This document shows positions 7,221 through 13,956 of a DNA stretch of 17,950 bases, in pieces. Made by a program: the position numbers and the translations under genes. The stretch comes from Treponema sp. GTDB taxonomy: Bacteria > Spirochaetota > Spirochaetia > Treponematales > Breznakiellaceae. Under the pieces are notes generated by a model that made no database searches, was not told where the DNA came from, and was given only the letters and a program-made list of their open reading frames with translations. Location: NCBI GenBank assembly GCA_031290325.1, contig JAITNU010000132.1:1-17950 (forward strand), in the 5' to 3' direction. Position 1 is the stretch's first letter; each line of letters begins with the position of its first letter.

Positions 7221-8246
7221 TTACAATCCAAGTTCCTTGAATAGCCTGTCTTTCAATCCAACGGTGAAGCCGAGATCGTTGTTGGTGTACAACGGAGCGA
7301 TGGCGTCTTCCCATTCCTGCATATTGACTTCGGTGACAGTAACCCCGTGATCACGCATATTCTGGTAGAAGGGTTCCTCTTCCTGCGCGACAATATTGCT
7401 ATATTCCACAGCAGTTTCGCGTACTGTTTTAAGGAAGAAATCACGCACATCAGCGGGCATACTCTTGAGAAGATTTGCTGAACAGATGAACGATGACTGG
7501 AGCAGATAGTGCTTGGTAAGGGCAAGATATTTTGTTACTTCAAAGATGGCTGAACCATTGGCTGTGGCAACCTGAACTTCGCACCCGTCAAGAGTTTTCT
7601 GCTGTATGCCGGGGAGAACCTCGCCCCAGGTTATGCCGATGTTGGCGTAACCGAAGTACTTGGCCAGCGCGTTGCCGATGTTGTTACCAAAGCCGCGTAT
7701 GCGAAGACCGGAGAGGTCTTTCACCGTGTTGACCGGCGTGGTGGTATAGAAGCTGCGGAAGCCGTTATACATATCGGCGACAAAAGTAATGCCCTGGGTT
7801 TCGAGCTGTTTCTGCCATTCCTCGAATAGTGCTGTATCGGGAAGCTTGGCAAGAACGGTGCGGTCGGTGAGGACATACGGCGCCATTAGGATGTTGAGGT
7901 CAGGTACGTTGAACTGGCTGGCGAGACGGCCCGGGTCTGAAGGCACGACAAGCGGTACGCCCATTTTGGCCTGGGTAACCAGTGCGTCAGTGTCGCCGGA
8001 AAGGGCGCCATTAACCAGAACCTTGGCGTTAAAGCGTCCATCCGCATTGAGCTTGTCTGCCATTGCCTGCATAGCGCGGCTCTGACCAGTGGTGGCGGCC
8101 TCAGTACCGGCAAAGGTTAGCTCAATCTTCTTCGCACTGGAACTCCCGGCAGCCTGTCCACTTTGTGCACCGCCACCCGCGAATACACTGCCCACGGCCA
8201 GGGCCATTCCCAAAGCCGCACACAGGGTTGTTTTTAAAAATTTCAT
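7221..8246 (-). CDS. dctP: TRAP transporter substrate-binding protein, set 2 (DctP family)
   Basis: A periplasmic TRAP receptor of 341 residues. Residues 1-23 form a signal peptide (MKFLKTTL, hydrophobic core, cut near SVFA before Gly-Gly-Gly). Family features are VNGALSGDTDALVTQAKMG, then LSGLRIRGFGNN at about 178-189, where Arg184 (or Arg182) would bind the carboxylate, then a Trp-Gly-Glu-Val segment in place of the usual PxxE. The protein is clearly diverged from DctP1, so the two transporters probably take different acids. The ATG at 8246 is set by GGAGGAATGT; an upstream ATG at 8279 has no such site. It has a strong promoter of its own and starts the whole TRAP cluster. Confidence 0.95.
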   Translation of the reverse strand: MKFLKTTLCAALGMALAVGSVFAGGGAQSGQAAGSSSAKKIELTFAGTEAATTGQSRAMQAMADKLNADGRFNAKVLVNGALSGDTDALVTQAKMGVPLVVPSDPGRLASQFNVPDLNILMAPYVLTDRTVLAKLPDTALFEEWQKQLETQGITFVADMYNGFRSFYTTTPVNTVKDLSGLRIRGFGNNIGNALAKYFGYANIGITWGEVLPGIQQKTLDGCEVQVATANGSAIFEVTKYLALTKHYLLQSSFICSANLLKSMPADVRDFFLKTVRETAVEYSNIVAQEEEPFYQNMRDHGVTVTEVNMQEWEDAIAPLYTNNDLGFTVGLKDRLFKELGL

Positions 8247-8272
8247 ACATTCCTCCATAAAAGATAGTTTAC

Positions 8273-8286
8273 TGAACAAATGTTCA
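8273..8286. promoter_or_regulatory. Inverted repeat in the dctP2 5' untranslated region
   Basis: TGAACA-AA-TGTTCA is a perfect 6-2-6 inverted repeat just downstream of the expected dctP2 transcription start. It may be a second operator; no regulator can be named from sequence. Confidence 0.4.
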
Positions 8287-8296
8287 ATGTTGTATT

Positions 8297-8325
8297 ATTC
8301 TATCATACTAGTATACCAGTGTCAA
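8297..8325 (-). promoter_or_regulatory. Sigma70-like promoter of dctP2 with embedded operator-like site
   Basis: The minus strand has TTGACA (8325-8320), 17 bp, then TAGAAT (8302-8297), one base from consensus in total. The spacer contains TGGTATACTA (8318-8309) and the palindrome ATACTAGTAT (8305-8314). This resembles FadR-type GntR operators placed to block RNA polymerase. Confidence 0.75.
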
Positions 8326-8537
8326 ACAATTTTTTATAAATTTTTAATAAAACGTATTACCCCAGGGGCCTATCGATAGAACAGTCTCAGAGGCTAAAAA
8401 TTTGTAACTATTATTCCCCTGTTATGTTCTATTTATAAAAGTGATTTTTAAAACAGATTAGTTCTAATGTGTCTTAATAAAGAATCCCTGCCGCAGAGCA
8501 AGGGGATATTAAGCCCTACTGTGGAGAAAGGTATTTG

Positions 8538-8571
8538 ATCGCATTCCATGCGAACGCGTGGATTGCAAAAT
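8538..8571 (+). repeat. Solitary CRISPR type I-C-like repeat (copy C)
   Basis: The plus strand reads ATC, stem GCATTC, loop CATGC, stem GAACGC (five of six pairs), then GTGGATTG and CAAAAT. Order and lengths match the type I-C plan (GTC, 6-5-6, GTGGATTG, AAAT), with small changes at the two ends. The final AT forms an ATG with the next base. Confidence 0.6.
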
Positions 8572-8599
8572 GAATGAGCTATTTCCTTCTGCGCCGTAA
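8570..8599 (+). other. Nine-codon reading frame after repeat copy C
   Basis: ATG overlapping the repeat end begins MNELFPSAP and stops at TAA within the 5' arm of the terminator. It could be a leader peptide or chance. The only ribosome-binding candidate is GGATTG in the repeat. Confidence 0.2.
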
Positions 8600-8630
8600 C
8601 CGATTTCCTCCTCCCGGTTACGGTTTTTTT
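8594..8630 (+). terminator. Strong intrinsic terminator without an upstream plus-strand gene
   Basis: CCGTAACCG, a 12-nt loop, CGGTTACGG and seven T form a perfect 9-bp terminator on the plus strand. The flanking genes are both on the minus strand, so it must end some other transcript. Confidence 0.85.
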
Positions 8631-8711
8631 ATACCAACGTCCCCCTAAAACAAAGAGCGAATTCCCATCCCCGGTCATCCATCAGGATGCTGGGGAGGAA
8701 ATCCAGAGACC

Positions 8712-8936
8712 TTACACCCCGACAACCGCCGTAACCCCGGGAACTTCCTTTTTCAAGGTGTTTTCAATTCCCATTTTCAAGGTCATCTGGGCCATGGGGC
8801 ATCCGCCGCAGGCACCGGTCAGTTTCAGAGAAACCGTACCGTCTTCGGCAACGGAAACAAATTCCACATCCCCGCCATCCGCCTGGAGGGAGGGACGAAT
8901 CGTATTAAGAGCGGTCTTTATTTGTTCTTCAAACAT
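8712..8936 (-). CDS. NifU-like C-terminal domain Fe-S cluster scaffold protein
   Basis: A 74-residue stand-alone NifU C-terminal (Nfu) domain, which assembles and passes on [4Fe-4S] clusters in the cytoplasm. The hallmark is CGGCPMAQ with Cys43 and Cys46, preceded by RPSLQADGGDVEFVSV, the family's conserved first half, and followed by KMGIENTLKKEVPGV. The length equals the domain alone; no IscU-like or A-type domain is attached. The ATG at 8936 has TAGGAGT upstream. It lies 64 bp after infB on the same strand, but a good promoter in that gap suggests it can be expressed on its own. Confidence 0.93.
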   Translation of the reverse strand: MFEEQIKTALNTIRPSLQADGGDVEFVSVAEDGTVSLKLTGACGGCPMAQMTLKMGIENTLKKEVPGVTAVVGV

Positions 8937-8960
8937 ACTATACTCCTATTTAATACCAGA

Positions 8961-8989
8961 AGAATACCCTATTCTATACCCCACGTCAA
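8961..8989 (-). promoter_or_regulatory. Sigma70-like promoter of the nifU-like gene
   Basis: The minus strand has TTGACG (8989-8984), 17 bp, then TATTCT (8966-8961), located between the infB stop and the nifU-like ATG. Confidence 0.6.
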
Positions 8990-9000
8990 GCCGTTCTTGG

Positions 9001-11736
9001 TTAACTCAGTTTCCGTGCGACCTCAACGATCTCAAAGACTTCAAGCTGATCCTCTACCAGAATGGTATCAAAGCCCTCAAAGCCCATACCACATTCATAT
9101 CCGGCAGCCACTTCCCGCGCATCATCCTTGAAACGTCTGAGGGAGGTGATCTTACCGGTATGGATAACCACATGATCCCGAATGATATGGACACTGGCGC
9201 TCCGTTTGACCGTCCCGGTGAGCACATAACACCCGGCAATGGTACCGATCTTCGGGACTTTGAAGGTATTCCGCACCTCCACCATGGCAATGACCTCTTC
9301 CTTGGTATCAGGTTTGAGCATTCCCTCCATAGCCTGCTGGATTTCCTCTACCGCCCTGTAGATGATATTGTACTTCCGAATATCAACCTTTTCCTGTTCC
9401 GCCAGGAGCTTTGCCTTGGGAACGGGCCGTACATTGAACCCGATGATGATGGCCCTGGATGCAATGGCCAGGTCCACATCCCCTTCGTTGATGGCCCCGG
9501 GAAGGGCCTGGATGACATTGAGGCGTATTTCCTTGGTGGAAAGCTTCTCCAGGCTTGAGCGCAGGGCCTCTGCAGATCCCTGGACATCGGCCTTGATGAT
9601 GACCTTGAGTTCCTGGATTTCCCCGTCATTGATGGTATCGTAGAGGTTATCCAGGGTGATCTTCTTGACGTTTTTGGCATCCTCAAAACGCTTGAGTTCC
9701 TGGCGCTTTGCGGAAATGCTCCGAGCCAGCTTTTCATCATCCACCACCTGCAAAGGATCCCCTGCATTGGGAATCCCCTCAAATCCAAGCACCTCGATAG
9801 GCATGGACGGGGTGGCATCCTCAACCTTTTCCCCCTTATCGTTGAAAAGTGCCCGTACTTTTCCAGGCCAGATCCCCGCCACAAAGGAATCCCCAACTTT
9901 AAGAGTTCCCCGCTCTACCATAACAGTGGCGACAATACCCCGGCCATGATCGATCCGGGATTCCAGGATCTTCCCTTCGGCAGCCCGGTTGTAGTTGGCT
10001 TTCAGGTCCAGAATTTCCGCTTCCAGGAGTATGGCATCGATCAGTTTGTCGATCCCCTCTTTCTTCAAGGCCGAGAGTTCCACAAACATGGTCTGGCCAC
10101 CCCATTCCTCAGGCATCAGCCCCAGGTCGGAAAGCTGGCTCTTGACCTTATCGGGGTTGGCCTCGGGTTTGTCGATTTTATTGACCCCCACGATGATGGG
10201 AACAACCGCGTCCCGGGCATGATTGATGGCTTCCACCGTCTGGGGCATGACCCCATCATCGGCGGCAACCACCAGCACCACAATGTCCGTTACCTGGGCG
10301 CCTCTGGCCCGCATACGGGTAAAGGCTTCGTGGCCTGGAGTATCCAGGAAGGTGATCCTGCCGTGGAGGGTATCCACGGTGTAGGCGCCGATATGCTGGG
10401 TGATACCGCCGAACTCTCCTGAAACCACATCGGCGCTGCGGATCGCATCCAGCAGTTTGGTCTTGCCATGATCCACATGGCCCATGACCGTCACCACCGG
10501 GGGACGGGGATTCATGCTCAGATCATCATCCACCGCGGTTTCAATGAGGGTCTCCTCGTAGAGGCTGATGATTCTGACATCTGCTCCGAATTCAGCGGCC
10601 AGGAGGGTCGCAGTTTCCGCATCAATCTGCTGATTGATGGTAACCATCATGCCCATGCTCATGAGTTTCTGGATCAGGTCCGAGGCTTTAAGGTTCATCT
10701 TCCGGGCCAATTCGGACACGGAAACGACCTCCATGATTTCAATGGTTTTCGGCACTGGGTTGGCGATATGGGAAATTTTCTTCTTGGTCTGGAGGAGTTT
10801 TTCCTCCATTTCATGTTCTTTCTCTTTCCGGGTGTAAACCGCTTTCTTAGCCTTGAAAGATTTCTTAATCGGCCCTTTTCCCTCTGGGATAGGAGGAGAA
10901 GATTGGGGCGGCATTCCTCCGCCCATCCTCGCCGCTCCGCCAGGTCTTCCAGGGGCTCCCGGTCGCGGTCCACCGAACCCTCCTTGCCGGGGTCCAGGTG
11001 CACCAGGCCGATTCTGACGGGGAGGACCTCCCTGACCGCCATGGAAACGATTGCCCGCTGGACGGTTGTTACCCCCCTCATTGTTCCGCGGCCCAGGGGG
11101 TCTAGCACCACCAGGCCGGACTCCCGGGCCGGCGGGCCTATGGGGGAAAGGAGCCTGCCCCCCCCGTGGCCCCTCCTCCCGGGGATGCCGAGGCCCGACG
11201 AGCTTACCGCCGACTCTGCCGGCAGCAGCAGCAGGCCGCTGGGTAACCGGAAAAGAAACGACCTTTTGCTCTTTTCGCGGCTCAGGAAGACGCTGCCTTG
11301 CATCCAGGGGTTTTATATCCCGCGGCTCCTTTGGAGCTGCCTCTTTGGGAAACCCATCCTTTGGAGGGGCGTCTTTTGCAGCCCCCTCTTTTGAGGATAG
11401 ATTCTTTGAAGCCCCTCCGGGCGCCGGTACCGAATTTACATCCCTGGGCTTCTTTGGGGCGCTTTGATCGGAGGATCCCCCGGATTTACCCTTTGCCCCA
11501 GGCGTATCGGAAACGGCTGTTTCCCCATGGGCAACGACCTTAGGCGGGGTTTTTTTAACCTGCCCTGAAGCGGTGGGAGCAGAGGGTTTCTTCGTTTTTA
11601 TCACAACCCGGCGGCGCTCGCCCCGTTCCGACGGAGGGGTATTTTTTCCCTTCCCTTCCGGGACTTCATGCTCATTTTGCACCCGTTTAATGAGTTCTGC
11701 TTTTGGTTTTTGGGTACTATCTAATTCCTCAGCCAT
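9001..11736 (-). CDS. infB: Translation initiation factor IF-2
   Basis: The GTPase that places initiator tRNA on the small ribosomal subunit, 911 residues. Residues 1-300 are a low-complexity tail: first Lys/Pro/Ser-rich, then Gly/Pro/Arg-rich at about 165-285. An IF2 N-terminal module (VSVSELARKMNLKASDLIQK) lies near 338-395. The G domain has all motifs: GHVDHGKT 419-426, GGITQHIG 443-450, DTPGHE 465-470, NKID 519-522 and SALK 555-558. The C-terminal beta-barrels and fMet-tRNA-binding domain follow, ending in EDQLEVFEIVEVARKLS. The ATG lies 9 nt after the nusA stop with AGGTGG before it. The long basic disordered tail is larger than in minimal IF-2 forms. Confidence 0.98.
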   Translation of the reverse strand: MAEELDSTQKPKAELIKRVQNEHEVPEGKGKNTPPSERGERRRVVIKTKKPSAPTASGQVKKTPPKVVAHGETAVSDTPGAKGKSGGSSDQSAPKKPRDVNSVPAPGGASKNLSSKEGAAKDAPPKDGFPKEAAPKEPRDIKPLDARQRLPEPRKEQKVVSFPVTQRPAAAAGRVGGKLVGPRHPREEGPRGGQAPFPHRPAGPGVRPGGARPPGPRNNEGGNNRPAGNRFHGGQGGPPRQNRPGAPGPRQGGFGGPRPGAPGRPGGAARMGGGMPPQSSPPIPEGKGPIKKSFKAKKAVYTRKEKEHEMEEKLLQTKKKISHIANPVPKTIEIMEVVSVSELARKMNLKASDLIQKLMSMGMMVTINQQIDAETATLLAAEFGADVRIISLYEETLIETAVDDDLSMNPRPPVVTVMGHVDHGKTKLLDAIRSADVVSGEFGGITQHIGAYTVDTLHGRITFLDTPGHEAFTRMRARGAQVTDIVVLVVAADDGVMPQTVEAINHARDAVVPIIVGVNKIDKPEANPDKVKSQLSDLGLMPEEWGGQTMFVELSALKKEGIDKLIDAILLEAEILDLKANYNRAAEGKILESRIDHGRGIVATVMVERGTLKVGDSFVAGIWPGKVRALFNDKGEKVEDATPSMPIEVLGFEGIPNAGDPLQVVDDEKLARSISAKRQELKRFEDAKNVKKITLDNLYDTINDGEIQELKVIIKADVQGSAEALRSSLEKLSTKEIRLNVIQALPGAINEGDVDLAIASRAIIIGFNVRPVPKAKLLAEQEKVDIRKYNIIYRAVEEIQQAMEGMLKPDTKEEVIAMVEVRNTFKVPKIGTIAGCYVLTGTVKRSASVHIIRDHVVIHTGKITSLRRFKDDAREVAAGYECGMGFEGFDTILVEDQLEVFEIVEVARKLS

Positions 11737-11745
11737 GATCCACCT

Positions 11746-13311
11746 TTATTCATCTTCATACTCAAAGCTCAATCCAATACCGCACTTAGGACAATTGGTC
11801 ATATCAAGGGTTATCTTTGCCCCACATTCAGGACATTCATATTCTTCGATTTCCTCCGGTACTGCCGACAATAGAACCGACGGTTTTTCCGTTGGTAGAA
11901 TCTTTTCATCCCCTTCATCCCCGGAAGCTTCAGGTTCATCACCTGCTGCCTCTGTTTCGACCTCCTCAGCTTTGGAAGAAGCATCGGAATTAAGTTCCGC
12001 TTCATCCTCTTCTTCTATGATAACCTCCACATACTCTTCAATCAGTTTTTGTAAGGTTTCAAGCTGTTCCTCGGTAATATTCTTGAACGCCCCAAGGTCC
12101 TTCTGAGAAAGGTCAAGGAAATCCTGGATAAAGTCAATACCGTTTTCCAGCAGCGCCCCGGCCACCGCAGTATCCACCCCGGGAATTTCTGAAATCCGGG
12201 AAATTTCCTCGCCAAAAGCTTCAGTATCACCAAAGAGCTTGGAAACCGCCCGGCGGGATTCGGTGGCAATATCCATTTCCTCAAACTGGACGTCGGTTTT
12301 GACGTCAATGTTCCAGTCCACCAGACGATTCGCCAGCCGTACATTGAGGCCCTGCTTGCCGATGGCCAGGGAAAGCTGGGAATCATTCACCACCGCCAGG
12401 GCCTGATGCTTGCCCTCATCCAGGATAATCACATCCCGGACCTCTGCCGGTGAGAGGGCATTCTTGATAAAGCGCCGGGCATCAGGTTCATATTTGAGGA
12501 TATCGATCTTCTCGCCCTCAAGCTCCTTGATGATCGCCTGGATACGGACCCCCTTGAGACCCACACAGGCGCCCACCGGGTCCACATCCTCCTTATTGGA
12601 ATAAACCGCGAGCTTGGTACGGTACCCCGGCTCCCGGACTATCTTATGGATTTCCACGGTTTTATCGTAAATTTCAGGGACCTCAAGCTCAAAAACGGCC
12701 CTGACAAAATCCGTATGGGTCCGGGAGAGCACCACCTGCAAGCCGGTAGGGGTCTTATTCACCTCGGTAATCAATGCCTTGATCCGGTCATTCACATGGT
12801 AGAGTTCCCGGGGGGACTGGTACTTCTTGGGGAGCACCCCTTCCATTTTTCCCAAATCCACATAAATGGTGCCATTCCGTTCCCGCTGATAATACCCGAT
12901 GATGATCTCCCCGATCTTGTCCTTGTATTCCGAGTAGAGGCTGTCCTTTTGGATTTCCCGCAGGGACTGGCGGGCGATCTGTTTGGCATTCTGAACCGCG
13001 ATACGGTCAAACTCCTTGGGATCCACCTCAATGAGGAGTTCATCCCCTATTTCCGCCTCGGGATTTAACTCCCTGGCCTCTTCCAAGTCTATTTCCGAAA
13101 CCGGATCGTAAACACCGTCAACTATTTTCTTTTTAGCATAAATCGAGACTTCCCGCTCGTCGGTGAACCGAACAACGGCATTATCTGCGTTTCCGTAACG
13201 GCGTTTATACGCCGCAAGGAGGGTGTTTTCAATGGTTCGAAGGATGAGTTCCTCCGACATACCCCGGTCTTGAATAAGCTGGCGGATTGCTTCCGACATA
13301 TCCGTTGCCAC
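11746..13311 (-). CDS. nusA: Transcription termination/antitermination factor NusA with C-terminal zinc ribbon
   Basis: NusA binds RNA polymerase and nascent RNA and controls pausing, termination and antitermination; 521 residues. An N-terminal polymerase-binding domain (1-130) is followed by S1 (about 136-200), KH1 (about 235-285, with GLKGVRIQAI) and KH2 (about 300-345, with IGKQGLNVRLANRL). A helix-hairpin-helix-like segment follows near 370-430, then an acidic linker (about 433-490). At the end is a CPEC-n10-CPKC zinc ribbon (Cys493, 496, 507, 510) not found in E. coli or Bacillus NusA. I chose the GTG at 13311: AGGAGG lies 9 nt before it and the rimP stop 4 nt before it. A longer frame would overlap rimP. 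Confidence 0.96.
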   Translation of the reverse strand: MATDMSEAIRQLIQDRGMSEELILRTIENTLLAAYKRRYGNADNAVVRFTDEREVSIYAKKKIVDGVYDPVSEIDLEEARELNPEAEIGDELLIEVDPKEFDRIAVQNAKQIARQSLREIQKDSLYSEYKDKIGEIIIGYYQRERNGTIYVDLGKMEGVLPKKYQSPRELYHVNDRIKALITEVNKTPTGLQVVLSRTHTDFVRAVFELEVPEIYDKTVEIHKIVREPGYRTKLAVYSNKEDVDPVGACVGLKGVRIQAIIKELEGEKIDILKYEPDARRFIKNALSPAEVRDVIILDEGKHQALAVVNDSQLSLAIGKQGLNVRLANRLVDWNIDVKTDVQFEEMDIATESRRAVSKLFGDTEAFGEEISRISEIPGVDTAVAGALLENGIDFIQDFLDLSQKDLGAFKNITEEQLETLQKLIEEYVEVIIEEEDEAELNSDASSKAEEVETEAAGDEPEASGDEGDEKILPTEKPSVLLSAVPEEIEEYECPECGAKITLDMTNCPKCGIGLSFEYEDE

Positions 13312-13315
13312 TCGC

Positions 13316-13813
13316 CTAAACCTCCTGTCTTTCATTTCCCGCGCCCCCAGGGGGCGCACCCTTGTTCATATCCAACTTCGCCTTTGCGATAACCTCATAG
13401 GCCAACCGCATCATGCTCCCATCTCCGGTTTTAAGCACGAGTCCCGTCTCATCAGAGGCGTGAAGCATACCAGCAGACCAATCGGAAATATCCATCCGGT
13501 AACATTTGATCCCCCGGCCGTGGTAATGCACCAGTTCCGAGGCATCCTTAATAATACGGTCGATCCCCGGAGAAGATACCTCCACCGAAAGCTCCTGACC
13601 TGGAAAAGCCAATTCCAAGCGGGGGAGCAGCGCATGATGCGCCCGGGAACAATCATCCACTCCAATAACCCCGTTTTTATAGATCACCACCCGTACCTGA
13701 ACGCTGCTCCTATGGCGGGACACCGATATTTCAACCAGGGACATTCCCAAGCCCCTCAGCACCGGCTCCAGCCCATCAACGAGGGGGTCTGCTTTTCTGG
13801 GTGTGAACCGCAC
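13316..13813 (-). CDS. rimP: Ribosome maturation factor RimP
   Basis: A 30S subunit assembly factor of 165 residues. The N-terminal alpha/beta domain includes LEPVLRGLGMSLVEISVSR, and the conserved segment GVDDCSRAHHALLPRLE matches the RimP pattern of VTLDDCSRVSR. LSVEVSSPGIDRIIKDASEL corresponds to the family's YxLEVSSPGLDRPL motif. Two GTG codons in a row stand at 13816 and 13813; the second is 5 nt after GGGAGG and is preferred. It heads rimP-nusA-infB, the usual bacterial order though without ylxR or ylxQ between nusA and infB. Its leader holds an intrinsic terminator. Confidence 0.95.
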   Translation of the reverse strand: MRFTPRKADPLVDGLEPVLRGLGMSLVEISVSRHRSSVQVRVVIYKNGVIGVDDCSRAHHALLPRLELAFPGQELSVEVSSPGIDRIIKDASELVHYHGRGIKCYRMDISDWSAGMLHASDETGLVLKTGDGSMMRLAYEVIAKAKLDMNKGAPPGGAGNERQEV

Positions 13814-13830
13814 CACTACCTCCCGGTAAT

Positions 13831-13860
13831 AAAAAGGGGGTCGTCGAACGACCCCTTTTT
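13831..13860 (-). terminator. Attenuator-type terminator in the rimP-nusA-infB leader
   Basis: On the minus strand GGGGTCGT-TCG-ACGACCCC is followed by C, five T and ATTA, with five A upstream extending the stem. It lies between the promoter (13902-13930) and the rimP ribosome-binding site, ending 17 bp before the start codon. No minus-strand gene lies upstream within reach, so it must act on the operon's own leader. It is nearly symmetric and could also work on the plus strand, where nothing needs terminating. Confidence 0.8.
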
Positions 13861-13901
13861 AACTGAATCTCCGATTCAATGAATCTCCGACTGTCATAAT
13901 A

Positions 13902-13930
13902 ACAATATCGACATTACAGGATTTTGTCAA
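13902..13930 (-). promoter_or_regulatory. Sigma70-like promoter of rimP-nusA-infB
   Basis: The minus strand has a perfect TTGACA (13930-13925), 17 bp, then TATTGT (13907-13902). The transcription start would be near 13895, giving a leader of about 80 nt that contains the terminator hairpin. Confidence 0.75.
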
Positions 13931-13950
13931 CCGTTGACTTGGGGTATAAT
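13924..13950 (+). promoter_or_regulatory. Promoter of birA, probably giving a leaderless mRNA
   Basis: A perfect TATAAT at 13945-13950 lies 6 nt before the birA ATG at 13957, so transcription would start at or next to the ATG. The best -35 is TTGTCA (13924-13929) at a short 15-bp spacing; it overlaps the -35 of the divergent rimP promoter. GTCAAC-C-GTTGAC (13926-13938) is a perfect inverted repeat at this shared site. Confidence 0.6.
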
Positions 13951-13956
13951 AATACC

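Larger units (their letters stand above)
8482..8630 (+). ncRNA. Candidate small RNA carrying a CRISPR-like repeat and a terminator
   Basis: A plus-strand intrinsic terminator stands here with no plus-strand protein gene before it, so a small transcript is the simplest reason for it. Upstream of the terminator are a bulged hairpin (8486-8504), the repeat-like element (8538-8571) and about 22 nt before the terminator stem. This layout recalls solitary-repeat regulatory RNAs of CRISPR systems, such as CreA antitoxin or CreR RNAs. I could not find a convincing promoter, so the 5' end is a guess. Confidence 0.35.
8326..8711. other. Intergenic region without a protein gene
   Basis: The region lies between the dctP2 promoter and the nifU-like stop, both genes being on the minus strand. 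The left part (8326-8460) is AT-rich with nothing I can name. A bulged hairpin CCCTGC/GCAAGGG is at 8486-8504. CRISPR-repeat-like copy C is at 8538-8571, a nine-codon ATG frame at 8570-8599 and a strong plus-strand terminator at 8594-8630. A weak hairpin (8669-8695) lies downstream of nifU but has no adjacent T-run. A 76-codon minus-strand frame here matches no family I know and overlaps the structured elements. Confidence 0.6.

Noticed and set aside
7251..7262. TTTCAATCCAAC inside dctP2 as a further CRISPR-like repeat
   Set aside because: It differs in the core (GTTGGATTG), has no matching stem and lies in conserved coding sequence, so it is probably chance.
2222..8571. A complete CRISPR array
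   Set aside because: The repeat-like units are single, kilobases apart and on both strands. There are no regularly spaced repeats and no cas gene in the window.
8448..8678. Minus-strand frame of 76 codons in the 465-bp gap
   Set aside because: No ribosome-binding site or family resemblance, and it crosses the terminator and the repeat-like element, which explain the sequence better.
8669..8695. Hairpin after the nifU-like gene as an intrinsic terminator
   Set aside because: The stem is interrupted and the next T-rich stretch on the minus strand is about 15 nt away.
10468..11394. Plus-strand frame of 308 codons opposite infB
   Set aside because: It is antisense to the IF-2 G domain and its Gly/Pro-rich tail; the product is low-complexity and has no start signal.
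13926..13938. GTCAACCGTTGAC palindrome as a BirA operator
   Set aside because: This BirA has no DNA-binding domain, and the palindrome largely arises from two facing -35 boxes.
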